A stretch of 64,000 nt of DNA from Kordia sp. TARA_039_SRF (GTDB lineage: Bacteria > Bacteroidota > Bacteroidia > Flavobacteriales > Flavobacteriaceae): NCBI GenBank assembly GCA_006383075.2, contig SMNH02000004.1, positions 1 to 64,000 of the forward strand, written 5' to 3'. Positions 9,921 to 18,393 of the stretch are shown piece after piece. How positions within the stretch are numbered: position 1 is the stretch's first letter; each line of letters starts with the position of its first letter. Position numbers and translations under genes: made by a program. The notes below the pieces were generated by a model that was not told the origin of the DNA, made no database searches, and saw only the letters and a program-made list of their open reading frames with translations.

Positions 9921-9948
9921 GAAAGGAGCGTTGGGGAACGCTCCTTTC
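9921..9948. terminator. Hairpin 2 of the array
   Basis: A perfect 12-bp stem GAAAGGAGCGTT / AACGCTCCTTTC encloses GGGG. It resembles hairpin 1 in sequence (GGAGYGTT, GGGG loop) but lacks a clean T-run, so it may be a stable RNA end rather than a terminator. Confidence 0.5.
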
Positions 9949-10145
9949 ATCATTTACATACCTACTCTAAAAATGTAATCGTTGTCTGCCAATAAAAGAT
10001 ATTATATTCAACGTCATAATCATGTCATTCATCTATACAATAAAGAATACTTGTCGACTTTTAGAAGTAGGTGATGATAATCCCTGTATATTTGGTGTAA
10101 ATATTTAGTATTACGATAATTACAATCTGGTAAATTGTAAAATAT

Positions 10146-10179
10146 AAAGAACTCTTAGTGCCCCAAGAGTTCTTTTTTT
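10146..10179 (+). terminator. Terminator-like hairpin 3 of the array
   Basis: AAAGAACTCTT pairs with AAGAGTTCTTT, followed by a T-run. It lies 8 bases after the small palindrome ACAATCTGGTAAATTGT. Confidence 0.75.
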
Positions 10180-10220
10180 ATATGGACCTTTTACAGAATA
10201 CATTCTTCCATTTGGTAGTT

Positions 10221-10282
10221 TATCGACATATTTTGACCAATTATCGACATAAAATTACATGTTCATCGACTTTGTGTCGATA
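10221..10282. repeat. TATCGACA repeats, three direct and one inverted
   Basis: TATCGACATA occurs at 10221-10230 and 10242-10251, exactly 21 bp apart. A degenerate copy CATCGACT starts at 10264 and an inverted copy TGTCGATA is at 10275-10282. A two-helical-turn spacing suggests a DNA-binding protein site; the last pair could also form a small hairpin. The array is between hairpins 3 and 4. Confidence 0.5.
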
Positions 10283-10360
10283 ACAACTGAAACTACGAGT
10301 ATATTTACACTATTAATATTAGTATTGAAAAGTTAACAATCTGATAAATTGTTTAAAAAT

Positions 10361-10397
10361 AAAAAGAGAATCCTTTGCCCTGAGGATTCTTTTTTTA
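10361..10397 (+). terminator. Terminator-like hairpin 4 of the array
   Basis: AGAATCCT (10367-10374) pairs with AGGATTCT (10383-10390), preceded by A-run and followed by a T-run. It shares its stem sequence with hairpin 5. Confidence 0.75.
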
Positions 10398-10565
10398 TTT
10401 AGCGACAGTTTGAAACGCTTCTTTCCCTACAACATCACTTTAAAATCATTACCAAACCATTTCGAATTTATCTTTTTATAATGGTAAGCAGAATGCTGCG
10501 ACTATAATCGTATCATTTCATTGGTGTAGTATTGATAATCTGATACATTACATTAGTATAAACAA

Positions 10566-10602
10566 AAAAGAGAATCCTTATGACCTAAGGATTCTCTTTT
10601 CA
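10566..10602. terminator. Bidirectional terminator, hairpin 5 of the array
   Basis: A perfect 15-bp stem AAAAGAGAATCCTTA / TAAGGATTCTCTTTT encloses TGACC. The A- and T-runs at each end let it work in both directions. It is placed to end both the last unit of the array and the leftward CxxCH lipoprotein gene whose stop is at 10638. Confidence 0.8.
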
Positions 10603-10637
10603 TTTTGGAGCGTTATAAAAACTAAATACTGATATTT

Positions 10638-12113
10638 TTATTCTTTTGTATCGTTATTGATAAAAGTATCTTGAAATTCTTTTACTTTCATCATGTTGAT
10701 TTCTTTCTTAGAGCTTCCTTTTTGCTGCTCTAAATATCCGTTAAATACATGACTCAAATACAGGACAGATGTTGGATGTCCTGAACTAAAACTAGTGGCG
10801 TTGTGGCACGACAAACAGTTGGTTAAATTGCTAGCCTCAATTTCTGATAAACTAGATTCGAAAGTTTGCGTGTAAGTTTCCATTGAAATATTTGCCGAAT
10901 TTAACGAACCTCTTGCTACAGAATTTGGTGTTGCACTTCCTAAGCTGTATCCTTCTTTCTTAATAAGTGCAATTTGCTGTGCAGACGTCAATCCGTCAGT
11001 ATTTATCCAGATAGAACCTGTATACGCATAATTATTCCAAACGTCGGAAAGATTATCCGCCACACATTTATTAATGTAATCGATATTATTATAATTTTCA
11101 GGCTCAGATTGACTTGTTTCCATAAAATTTGTGTTAGGATCAGAACCTTCTACTCTTGGTACGCCGTATTCAAAAAGCGTATACGCTTCACTTTTTACTT
11201 TTGGCGAAGAACCTGCCCAAGTAATTCCATCTAAATTAGAAACCGTTCCTGTTTGAAACAATAACTTTTCAGTATCAGCACTTGCCGTTCCTTTGGTCCA
11301 GTCAAAAGCAGGCGCCAAACTATTATGCTCAAAAGTTGCCCAAATAAATTCTGGATGATTTTCTACAACACCAACTACGTGCATTCCTAACAAAGCAACT
11401 TCGGTAGTAGTGCCGTCAACACTAGCATTGGTAGTGTAATAATTTCCAATATCACTTTGTGGAATCGCAGAAGTAGGAATCCAAGAGGTTTTCAATTCAA
11501 AAGAACCTACAGGAAATACCTCAGAATTGTCTGGCTTCAACGTTCCATTTGCAATTTCAGTACCGTAGTTTTTAGCCGCTGTATTCATGGTTTCATTCAT
11601 AAAAATCGCATAATACACCGTAGCTGAACTTCCATTATTAAAGTTAGGATTCGATTGTAAAATTCCTGACGAACCAGCTTGTTTGTATTCCGACGAAGAT
11701 AATGTCAATGATGTTCCCGAAGCAACAGTTACAGCATTCATATACGGATCGACTTGCATAATGCTCGCATCTCTTAAAAATAAAGGAGTTTTATTGGTGT
11801 CAGATACCGTAAGCCACAAGAATTTTTGCCAAGACCATTGGTGAAAAATACAATTGGTTGTTGAACTTGCTGCAAACGGACTATCAGCACCTTCTGCTGG
11901 TGCAGGCGTTTGTGTGTGCGGAAACCAATTAGTTTCACAGGCACAAGTACTATCTACAGTATTCGCATCTGCTAAATCGTATTCAGCTTGTGCGTTGGCT
12001 TTCGCATTAGTAGTTTCTGTTTTGGTTTTAGTGTCTTTCTTTTTTTCTTCACACGATGTAAAAAATACAAGAATTACGCAAAGTAGCGCAATAGTTTTTA
12101 ATAAGGTCTTCAT
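10638..12113 (-). CDS. Outer-membrane-type lipoprotein with a C-terminal CxxCH haem motif
   Basis: The 491-residue protein has a lipoprotein signal (FFTSCEEK) followed by a low-complexity Lys/Thr/Ala linker and a CACETNWFP segment. Near residue 433 is TNCLSCHN, a CxxCH haem-c attachment motif, close to the C-terminus. A single CxxCH in a large lipoprotein suggests a mono-haem electron carrier domain fused to an unknown binding or enzyme domain. I cannot assign a substrate. A long leader region (12114-12294) precedes it. Confidence 0.65.
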   Translation of the reverse strand: MKTLLKTIALLCVILVFFTSCEEKKKDTKTKTETTNAKANAQAEYDLADANTVDSTCACETNWFPHTQTPAPAEGADSPFAASSTTNCIFHQWSWQKFLWLTVSDTNKTPLFLRDASIMQVDPYMNAVTVASGTSLTLSSSEYKQAGSSGILQSNPNFNNGSSATVYYAIFMNETMNTAAKNYGTEIANGTLKPDNSEVFPVGSFELKTSWIPTSAIPQSDIGNYYTTNASVDGTTTEVALLGMHVVGVVENHPEFIWATFEHNSLAPAFDWTKGTASADTEKLLFQTGTVSNLDGITWAGSSPKVKSEAYTLFEYGVPRVEGSDPNTNFMETSQSEPENYNNIDYINKCVADNLSDVWNNYAYTGSIWINTDGLTSAQQIALIKKEGYSLGSATPNSVARGSLNSANISMETYTQTFESSLSEIEASNLTNCLSCHNATSFSSGHPTSVLYLSHVFNGYLEQQKGSSKKEINMMKVKEFQDTFINNDTKE

Positions 12114-12294
12114 GTTTTGTTAGTTAATTAAGGTTTGGTTATGGTGTATTTGATAATTCAAATTTCATAAAAAAAGTAACATCATTATAGCGTATAAATA
12201 CTTGTTTTTAAGTAAAAAACTCGAATTATCATGTTGAAAAGTTAGCAAAAATCTTTTTAAGAAGAAAAATAAATAATGTGTTGTTGGCTAGTTT

Positions 12295-12810
12295 TCAGGT
12301 ATTTGATTCAGTTTCTGTACGAGAAATGGAATCCGCTAATTTTAAGATAGTTGGCATACGATGCGGTCCGTGAAGCAATTTCATTCTCTCTAAAACCGTT
12401 TCTTTTTCAATACCAATACAAGAAACATATAGCGGATTATCACTCGTACCACGCTTTATGGGTGTTGCCAATTTCTCAGTGTGAATAAATGATTTTTTCG
12501 CAATGCCAATAACAGGAATTTTTTCATCTAACGCTTCCCAAAGATAACCGCCCAAACCGTATTTTCTATCATTATCTACAAACACATGTCCGTCAACAAT
12601 AATAGCTTCCAAGGAGTGAAGCGGCACTTGTTCTAAAACCTTTAAAATACAAGGCAATTCTCGTTTATAAAACTCGCCCGAAACATATGGTTGTACGTCT
12701 TTTATAATAGCTGTATATGTATGTGACGGAGTTTCATCTGCCCAATCAAATACAACACAAACAGCCTTGGCGTAGGTTTCTTTATAATGAATATCGAGCG
12801 CGGCAATCAT
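12295..12810 (-). CDS. nfi: Endonuclease V-like protein
   Basis: The 171-residue protein begins MIAALDIHY and contains EAIIVDGHVFVDNDRKYGLGG, which fits the endonuclease V block normally written VDGxGxxHPRxxGLA, and PVIGIAKKSF, another family segment. The catalytic Asp of the N-terminal strand and the Asp of VDG are present; the usual HPR is replaced by DNDRK. It is shorter than E. coli Nfi (about 220). Endonuclease V cuts DNA or RNA near deoxyinosine or inosine. The start is nine bases after the phosphatase stop, so both are in one leftward operon. Confidence 0.75.
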   Translation of the reverse strand: MIAALDIHYKETYAKAVCVVFDWADETPSHTYTAIIKDVQPYVSGEFYKRELPCILKVLEQVPLHSLEAIIVDGHVFVDNDRKYGLGGYLWEALDEKIPVIGIAKKSFIHTEKLATPIKRGTSDNPLYVSCIGIEKETVLERMKLLHGPHRMPTILKLADSISRTETESNT

Positions 12811-12818
12811 TGTAGGAT

Positions 12819-14144
12819 TTATTTTCTTGGATAACGAAGTCCCGTAGCTTTAATTTCATAATCAAACACTTTGTTGCCATCAGAATCGTAAATGGTAAGC
12901 AATAACACACGATTTCTACGCTTTCCAGTGATTTCAAGAATACCAAAATTGCGGTTGTAAAACGTTTTTCCTGGTACTTGAAGCGTATTGCCTTCATCTC
13001 TTGGCGAATGTGTTCCTGCCGTTAATGGTGAGCAAGTAATATCGATAAGCGGATATGCGTCTTCTCGTTCCAAACGTGAAATTTCAGTGTGATGTCGGTC
13101 ACCACTAATAAAAATAACACCTTCAATCTTGTTGTCGTGCAAGCGCTTCAACAATTCTGCACGCTCAGTTGGATACGTAGCATAATTTTCAAATTTAGCA
13201 ACATCGCTCAGTACTTGTCCACCGTTAATGACAACTTTAAAAGGCGCGCGGCTTTTTGTCAAGGCATCAATCAACCAATCCAATTGTTGTTTTCCCAAAT
13301 AGGCTTTGTCGTTGTTAGGGTCTCTATTGGGTGCACGATGATAACGGTCATCCAACATAAAAAACTCCACATCGTTCCAAGCAAAATGTTGTGTAACGCC
13401 GCCATTTCCTGCCGCATTGGTGTTCAAATTTCCCCAATAATCGTTAAAAGTCTGCTCTGCAATTTTTTTATTCACATAACTGCGATCAGCGTCATTTGGT
13501 CCAAAATCATGGTCGTCCCACGTGGCGTAATGATGTACACTTCCAAGCAAGGCTTGCATTTCTGGCGTAGCGCGTGTATGTCTAAAGCGATGACGTATTC
13601 CAGTTTCGGTCATAAAATCGGGGGTACGCAAATACATATTATCACCAACCCACAACATTGCATCTGGATTTTTCTGTAGGATGGAATTAAAAATTTGATA
13701 CTTATCGCCATACGGTTTTGGGCGATCGTCTTTCTTTTCGTTGATAAAACTACACGAACCAATCGCCACTTTAAAATTCGGCGGATCAGTTCGGAATTGC
13801 CACAAGGTTTGTGTTTGAAATTCTAGCTTATAATCTCTCGGAACATACACATCATTGATGTACAATTTGTACGTGTACGTTTTTCCATATTCCACTTGAT
13901 TCGGCGTTAATTTGGCAATAAAATCACCCGCTTTGGTGGTTTGAACGCTTTCGGTAAACTTCTCCGTTTCATTTTCTGTAAAATATCCAATCTTTACCTC
14001 AGCAGGCGCGGTAGTTTGTACCCAAATTAGCGCTTCTCTAAAGTCAGAATAACCAACCATAGGGCCTGATTGTAATAACTCTTTTTGAGCAAAAGTGAAG
14101 TTTACACACAAAAAGAAAAGTAAAAGTATTGCGTTCTTTTTCAT
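12819..14144 (-). CDS. PhoD-like secreted alkaline phosphatase/phosphodiesterase
   Basis: The 441-residue protein starts with a Sec signal peptide ending in TFA and has an N-terminal beta domain (about 25-125) followed by a PhoD-type metallophosphatase core. Metal-ligand segments are visible: AIGSCSF, WVGDNMYLR, TWDDHDFGPNDADRSY and ISGDRHHTEIS. It should release phosphate from phosphodiesters or monoesters in the periplasm or outside the cell. It is followed in the same operon by the endonuclease V homologue. Confidence 0.9.
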   Translation of the reverse strand: MKKNAILLLFFLCVNFTFAQKELLQSGPMVGYSDFREALIWVQTTAPAEVKIGYFTENETEKFTESVQTTKAGDFIAKLTPNQVEYGKTYTYKLYINDVYVPRDYKLEFQTQTLWQFRTDPPNFKVAIGSCSFINEKKDDRPKPYGDKYQIFNSILQKNPDAMLWVGDNMYLRTPDFMTETGIRHRFRHTRATPEMQALLGSVHHYATWDDHDFGPNDADRSYVNKKIAEQTFNDYWGNLNTNAAGNGGVTQHFAWNDVEFFMLDDRYHRAPNRDPNNDKAYLGKQQLDWLIDALTKSRAPFKVVINGGQVLSDVAKFENYATYPTERAELLKRLHDNKIEGVIFISGDRHHTEISRLEREDAYPLIDITCSPLTAGTHSPRDEGNTLQVPGKTFYNRNFGILEITGKRRNRVLLLTIYDSDGNKVFDYEIKATGLRYPRK

Positions 14145-14314
14145 TCGTCGTTTTTTAGTAATTGCAAATGTCCGTATAAAAATAGAAAACTAGTTTAAAT
14201 TTAGGTTAATGTCGCGGCATATTCGTTCAGCACAAAAAATCTTTTCACAGACACACATTTTGATTCTACATAGAATTATCTATCTTGGGAATGCAATAAT
14301 TTGTCTCAAAATTC

Positions 14315-15445
14315 ATGGAAATCAGTACTGTTTTTATTGTCCTTTTGCTAACTGTTGGCGCAGTGCAAGGCATTATTTATGGCGGTATTTTATTCCAATC
14401 CAACACACATAACAAAGTTGCCAATCGCATCCTAGCAACCATTTTGTTTCTACTTTCGTATCGACTTCTCGTACAAGTGTTGCGACTTTTCGGTTTGGGA
14501 TATTACGACAGTTGGTATTATGTCATGATTGACCTCAGCTGGATTCACGGCGCGTTGTTATATTTCTATGTAAAAGCACAAACGCAACCTAATTTTCGTT
14601 TAAAAAAAGCTGATTGGATACATTTTGTTCCAGTTGTTTTGCAAATTAGCATCAGCATTTTTGTGCGAATGCAAAATCTATATTGGGACGGCACACGTGA
14701 AAGTCTGTCGTGGTTAGGCTATTACGGATATGTCGTTTGGATGAACAATCCGACGATTTACATCATCGCGAGTTTGCTCATCATTTTATATGCGTATAAA
14801 GCTCAAAAACGGTTGCAAATGGTGAGTGATGCGTTTGAAATTAAAGCAATCAAACTCAAATGGATACAACGTATCATCCGCTCATTTCTAATCTATTTTT
14901 CACTAGTTTTGTGTGTATTGTTGATAGATTTAATTGTGTTTTCGTCATCTAATGAAGGCTCTTATTTCTACTTTACGCGCTTTTATTACTATCCGTTTTT
15001 TGTGGGAATTGCAATTTTGACCTATTGGATTGGAATGGAAGGTTTTTCGCGAAGAAACGATGCGGAATTGACACTTAAAAAATCGCTTCCAAGCGAAACT
15101 ACAGAAAAATTAAAAGAAATCTCCAAAAAGCTTGAAACGGCAATGCAACAAGACAAATTGTATAAAAATCAAGAACTGTCGTTGCAAAGTTTGGCAGCAG
15201 CGTTGGGCATAAAACCGTACTTAATTTCAAAAAGTCTCAGCGAAATACACAATAAGCGTTTCAACGATTTCGTCAACGAATATCGTGTCAAAGAAGTGCA
15301 ATCATTGCTAAACGACGCTGACAATTCCAAATATACTTTACTGAGTTTGGCAATGGAAGCGGGATTCAATTCCAAATCTTCCTTCAATCGCGCTATCAAA
15401 AAACAATTGGGAATTTCGCCAAGCGAATTGAAAGTTTTAAAATAG
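14315..15445 (+). CDS. Membrane-anchored AraC-family regulator
   Basis: The 376-residue protein has about seven hydrophobic helices in its first 250 residues and a cytosolic C-terminal AraC HTH domain (about 285-376), ending in the second-helix region AGFNSKSSFNRAIKKQLG, the AraC signature. This 7TM-AraC layout is common in Bacteroidota and suggests sensing of a membrane or periplasmic cue. The genes at 15562 and 15959 follow on the same strand and may be targets. Confidence 0.88.
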   Translation: MEISTVFIVLLLTVGAVQGIIYGGILFQSNTHNKVANRILATILFLLSYRLLVQVLRLFGLGYYDSWYYVMIDLSWIHGALLYFYVKAQTQPNFRLKKADWIHFVPVVLQISISIFVRMQNLYWDGTRESLSWLGYYGYVVWMNNPTIYIIASLLIILYAYKAQKRLQMVSDAFEIKAIKLKWIQRIIRSFLIYFSLVLCVLLIDLIVFSSSNEGSYFYFTRFYYYPFFVGIAILTYWIGMEGFSRRNDAELTLKKSLPSETTEKLKEISKKLETAMQQDKLYKNQELSLQSLAAALGIKPYLISKSLSEIHNKRFNDFVNEYRVKEVQSLLNDADNSKYTLLSLAMEAGFNSKSSFNRAIKKQLGISPSELKVLK

Positions 15446-15561
15446 GGTTCAATTCGAAAAATGACGCATCATTTTTCCAATAAAAGGGTTTCAATTGGCA
15501 ATTTGAAACGATTTGAAACCAATAAACATCTAGGTTTGTGTCAAACTTTAAAAATCATACA

Positions 15562-15957
15562 ATGAAAAAACATCAACTTTTTATGTTTTGTTGCATGCTT
15601 GTAATTTCCATTCAAACGCAAGCACAATCTAAAAATGTGGACACGAATATTTTGGTAGGCACTTGGATTTTAGACATGAGTCCAGAAAATTCAACCGATG
15701 CCAATTTCGCTGAAATGATGATTACGAAAGTAGACAACAAAACTCTTGAAGGATTTTTTTACCGCGAAGGCGTTCGTATTCGACAAGGAAAAATAAACAC
15801 ACAATCAGGAACTATCTACGGCGCATTGGTTTCGGGTGATAATTCGGGCGATTACAATACGGCGTTTTATTATAAAGACGGAAAATTATACGGAAGTACA
15901 CACGCACTAAAACGCGATTTTTTAGCCGTTTGGACCGCTATGAAAAAAAGCAATTAA
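15562..15957 (+). CDS. Small secreted protein of unknown function
   Basis: From ATG 15562 the protein has 131 residues with a Sec signal peptide (ending TQAQS). The mature part is predicted to be beta-rich, with GTWILDMS and GFFYREGVRIRQG resembling lipocalin-like small barrels found in Bacteroidota. The function is not recognised. It sits one base before the S33 hydrolase gene, so the two are co-expressed. Confidence 0.7.
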   Translation: MKKHQLFMFCCMLVISIQTQAQSKNVDTNILVGTWILDMSPENSTDANFAEMMITKVDNKTLEGFFYREGVRIRQGKINTQSGTIYGALVSGDNSGDYNTAFYYKDGKLYGSTHALKRDFLAVWTAMKKSN

Positions 15958-15958
15958 T

Positions 15959-17452
15959 ATGCGGAAATTTACTATCCTTTTTTTATTGTGTTGTGTGATA
16001 CTTTCTTGTGAAAAACCACAGGAGAAATCTACAGTTTTTACACCCACATTCACCATTTCAACCGAAACTACACATAAAATTTCCGCAGGGCAGGAGTACA
16101 CCTTTGGATATTTGGAAGTTTTGGAAAATCGTGAAAAACCAGCAGGAAAAACGATTCAGTTGCCGGTGTATATTTTTAAAAGTCGAAGCGACCATCCAAA
16201 ACCCAATCCAATTATTTATACCGTTGGCGGCCCAGGAAGTTCAACCATGCGTTCGGCGCAGTACATGAAATATTATCAGTATTTGAATGATAGAGATGTC
16301 ATTTTGTTTGAACAACGCGGAACAGAATTTGCCAAACCTTCGTTGGATTGTCCTGCTTGGGCAGCAGCTATATATAAGTCAAATTTACCAGAAGTTAACG
16401 AAACTCAACGCGATAGTTTGTTGGAAGCGGCTGCGCGTAGCTGTAGAGAACGCTTGATAGCACAAGGAATTGATTTGAACAGTTATCATACCAACGCAAT
16501 CGCAGCAGATATTGAAGATTTACGCAAGACTCTAAATATTGAACAATACAATCTGTTAACGATTTCGTACAGCACCAAAATCGCGCAAGTATTGTTGCGT
16601 GATTATCCAACGCCTATCAGAAGTGTCGTGATGGATTCGCCATTGCCGTTGGAAGTGAATTACGATGAAGAAAGTGTTGGGAATTTGCTAGAAGTTGTAA
16701 AAAAGGTATTGTCCGATTGCGAATCAAACACAAACTGTGCAGAGAAGTTTCCCAACATACAACAACGATTTTTTAAATATTTGCGTGATGCAACTGAGAA
16801 TCCGTTGCGTGTTGAGGTTACAAATCCGAACACAGGAAAACCTGCGGTATTTCAATTACAAGGTAGCGATTTGATTACGGTTTTTACAGTCACCAATTCA
16901 AATAATAGTGCATACGTTCCTAATGAAATTATGAAATTGCTAAGCAACGATTTAAGTTCTGTAAAAGCACAATTGACACGTTTATTAGAGAAACCTACAC
17001 AATTTTCAGGCTCGGGAATTGGCATGCGTTTGTCGGTTTGGTGTGCGGAAGAATATCCGTTTGCTTCTTCAGAAATAATAGCCGCTGAAAAAAACAAATA
17101 TCCAGAAGTTGAAGGCTTGTCGCCGATGGTTTTTGAAGCGAATATTTGTGATATTTGGAAAGTACAACCTTTAAAAGCGATTGAAAATCAGGCTATCAAA
17201 AGTGACATTCCTGTATTGCTATTGAGTGGTGAGTACGATAATGAAACGCCTGTAAAATGGGCTTCGGCGATGCGAAAAAATCTATCAAACAGTTATCACC
17301 TCATTTTCAAAGGCTGGACACATACAGTAACGACCAATTGGGGCAATCCGTGCGGAATGGAAGTTGCCAATGCTTTTTTTAACAATCCAAATCAAAAACC
17401 ACAACCGAAGTGTTTTGAAGATATGAAAGCGTTGGAGTTTGTAGTGGAGTAG
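15959..17452 (+). CDS. S33-family alpha/beta hydrolase lipoprotein (TAP-like peptidase)
   Basis: The 497-residue protein has a lipoprotein signal (ILSCEK), the oxyanion loop YTVGGPGSS near residue 90 and LFEQRGTEF, as in proline iminopeptidase/TAP-type S33 enzymes. The nucleophile Ser is in TISYSTK near residue 202; both usual glycines of GxSxG are replaced by Thr and Ser. The Asp is in SGEYDNETP near residue 425 and the His in GWTHTV near residue 453. It probably trims peptides outside the inner membrane. Confidence 0.85.
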   Translation: MRKFTILFLLCCVILSCEKPQEKSTVFTPTFTISTETTHKISAGQEYTFGYLEVLENREKPAGKTIQLPVYIFKSRSDHPKPNPIIYTVGGPGSSTMRSAQYMKYYQYLNDRDVILFEQRGTEFAKPSLDCPAWAAAIYKSNLPEVNETQRDSLLEAAARSCRERLIAQGIDLNSYHTNAIAADIEDLRKTLNIEQYNLLTISYSTKIAQVLLRDYPTPIRSVVMDSPLPLEVNYDEESVGNLLEVVKKVLSDCESNTNCAEKFPNIQQRFFKYLRDATENPLRVEVTNPNTGKPAVFQLQGSDLITVFTVTNSNNSAYVPNEIMKLLSNDLSSVKAQLTRLLEKPTQFSGSGIGMRLSVWCAEEYPFASSEIIAAEKNKYPEVEGLSPMVFEANICDIWKVQPLKAIENQAIKSDIPVLLLSGEYDNETPVKWASAMRKNLSNSYHLIFKGWTHTVTTNWGNPCGMEVANAFFNNPNQKPQPKCFEDMKALEFVVE

Positions 17453-17455
17453 TTA

Positions 17456-17656
17456 TTGTGTATTTTTATAGAAAATCACACAGTCACTATAAAATTGAGA
17501 ATCAAACACTGCGATATTTGCCAAAAAGACTTTGACACCCTATTTCGAATTCAATACAAATTGCCGAAAAAGTGGGTTTTTGTATGTGAAGATTGCTTGT
17601 TGAAAGTGAAAAAAGACAATCCGTTATATCGTTATGGTGGTACTTGGAAACGATAG
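17456..17656 (+). CDS. Small double-CxxC zinc-ribbon protein
   Basis: The 66-residue frame has two CxxC pairs (CDICQK and CEDCLL) 26 residues apart, fitting a zinc ribbon. The start is uncertain: TTG at 17456 gives the longest form, while an in-frame TTG further in would give about 53 residues starting just before the first CxxC. The function is unknown; small zinc ribbons of this kind recur in Flavobacteriia. Confidence 0.65.
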   Translation: MCIFIENHTVTIKLRIKHCDICQKDFDTLFRIQYKLPKKWVFVCEDCLLKVKKDNPLYRYGGTWKR

Positions 17657-18169
17657 ATTTCTTATAAAACTCACATATTTTACGCGATACAATCAAACAC
17701 ATATAGCTTCAAAATAATTCCATCTTACCAAAATCATCGTTCTAATAAGTTTAACAACGAGAAGATTTTGTATTTTCAATGATTATTCCTGTTAGATTGA
17801 ATGTGTGAATGCAATACATTATTCACAGTAAATTTAAAGTTTTTTCTTTCTTAAAAATAATGTAATTCTTTCTTTGTATTTAGGTTGGAAATTTCAGTAA
17901 TGCTTTAAAATATTGAATTACAGTATTTTAAATTCATATTATCTTGCCTTTTTAGATGTATCAAAGGAACTAGTTCGAATTTTAGTATAAAAATATAAAG
18001 TACGGTTTTACCGTAAATGAGTATAGGTTCAATTCAATATATTTGATTGATTTACACTTAAAATCTTAATCTTAAAAATAGCACTTTTTTAAAAGTAAAA
18101 TCTTTCAATATTGGAGAAAACCGAAAATCCAAAAATAGAGTAGGTATTAATCAATTAAACTTTAGAACT
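17657..18169. other. 513-bp upstream region of the peptide locus
   Basis: No gene is visible. The AT-rich stretch holds the palindrome at 18001-18017 and must carry the promoter of the peptide gene. A long non-coding leader ahead of such a small peptide suggests regulated expression. Confidence 0.5.
18001..18017. promoter_or_regulatory. Palindromic operator-like site TACGGTTTTACCGTAAA
   Basis: TACGGT-TTT-ACCGTA is a perfect 6-3-6 inverted repeat 153 bp before the peptide start codon. The same 17 bases occur at 35043-35059 inside the integrated element. It is a good candidate binding site for a transcription factor, either a host one or the element's own. Confidence 0.5.
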
Positions 18170-18316
18170 ATGAATTTATCTAAAATTAATTCAAATGCTG
18201 TGAAAAGCATCAAAAAAGCTGATCCTTCACAAGCATTGTCTATCGAAGCTATGAAAAAAGTCATGGGTGGCGGTGGATATGGAGCACATTGTTGTATTCC
18301 TAAAAACATGAACTAA
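18170..18316 (+). CDS. Double-glycine leader peptide (bacteriocin- or pheromone-like precursor)
   Basis: ATG 18170 to TAA 18316 encodes 48 residues. The first 34 look like a leader (MNLSKINSNAVKS, then ALSIEAMKKVMGG) ending at a GG site of the type cut by C39 peptidases. The remainder, about 14 residues, is GGYGAHCCIPKNMN with two adjacent cysteines. A strong terminator follows, then the two TPR genes and a C39 exporter on the same strand. There are no recognisable LanB/LanC/LanM, radical-SAM, YcaO or sulfotransferase genes, so an unmodified or disulfide-bonded peptide is likely. Bacteriocin and signalling roles are both possible. Confidence 0.82.
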   Translation: MNLSKINSNAVKSIKKADPSQALSIEAMKKVMGGGGYGAHCCIPKNMN

Positions 18317-18328
18317 TCATTCATTGTA

Positions 18329-18358
18329 CATAAAGGGACTTTTTTAAGTCCCTTTATG
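18329..18358 (+). terminator. Hairpin between the peptide gene and the TPR operon
   Basis: TAAAGGGACTT (18331-18341) pairs perfectly with AAGTCCCTTTA (18346-18356). The U-tract is weak, so this may attenuate rather than stop transcription, giving much more peptide mRNA than downstream mRNA. Confidence 0.7.
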
Positions 18359-18393
18359 TATTTATTTAATTTTCGACTGATAGCTTTCCAATT

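Larger units (their letters stand above)
9440..10637. other. 1.2-kb gene-free stretch with five spaced hairpins
   Basis: I find no credible protein gene here. The stretch holds five hairpins at about 9755, 9921, 10146, 10361 and 10566, four of them followed by T-runs or usable as terminators. Three are preceded by the related sequences ACAATCTGGTAAATTGT (10122), ACAATCTGATAAATTGT (10336) and ATAATCTGATACATTA (10535). The spacing of about 200 bp suggests short transcribed units, possibly small RNAs. That is inference. Confidence 0.5.

Noticed and set aside
17456-17656. The zinc-ribbon gene as part of the peptide-export locus
   Set aside because: A 513-bp gap separates them and it follows the hydrolase gene by three bases, so it belongs to the preceding operon.
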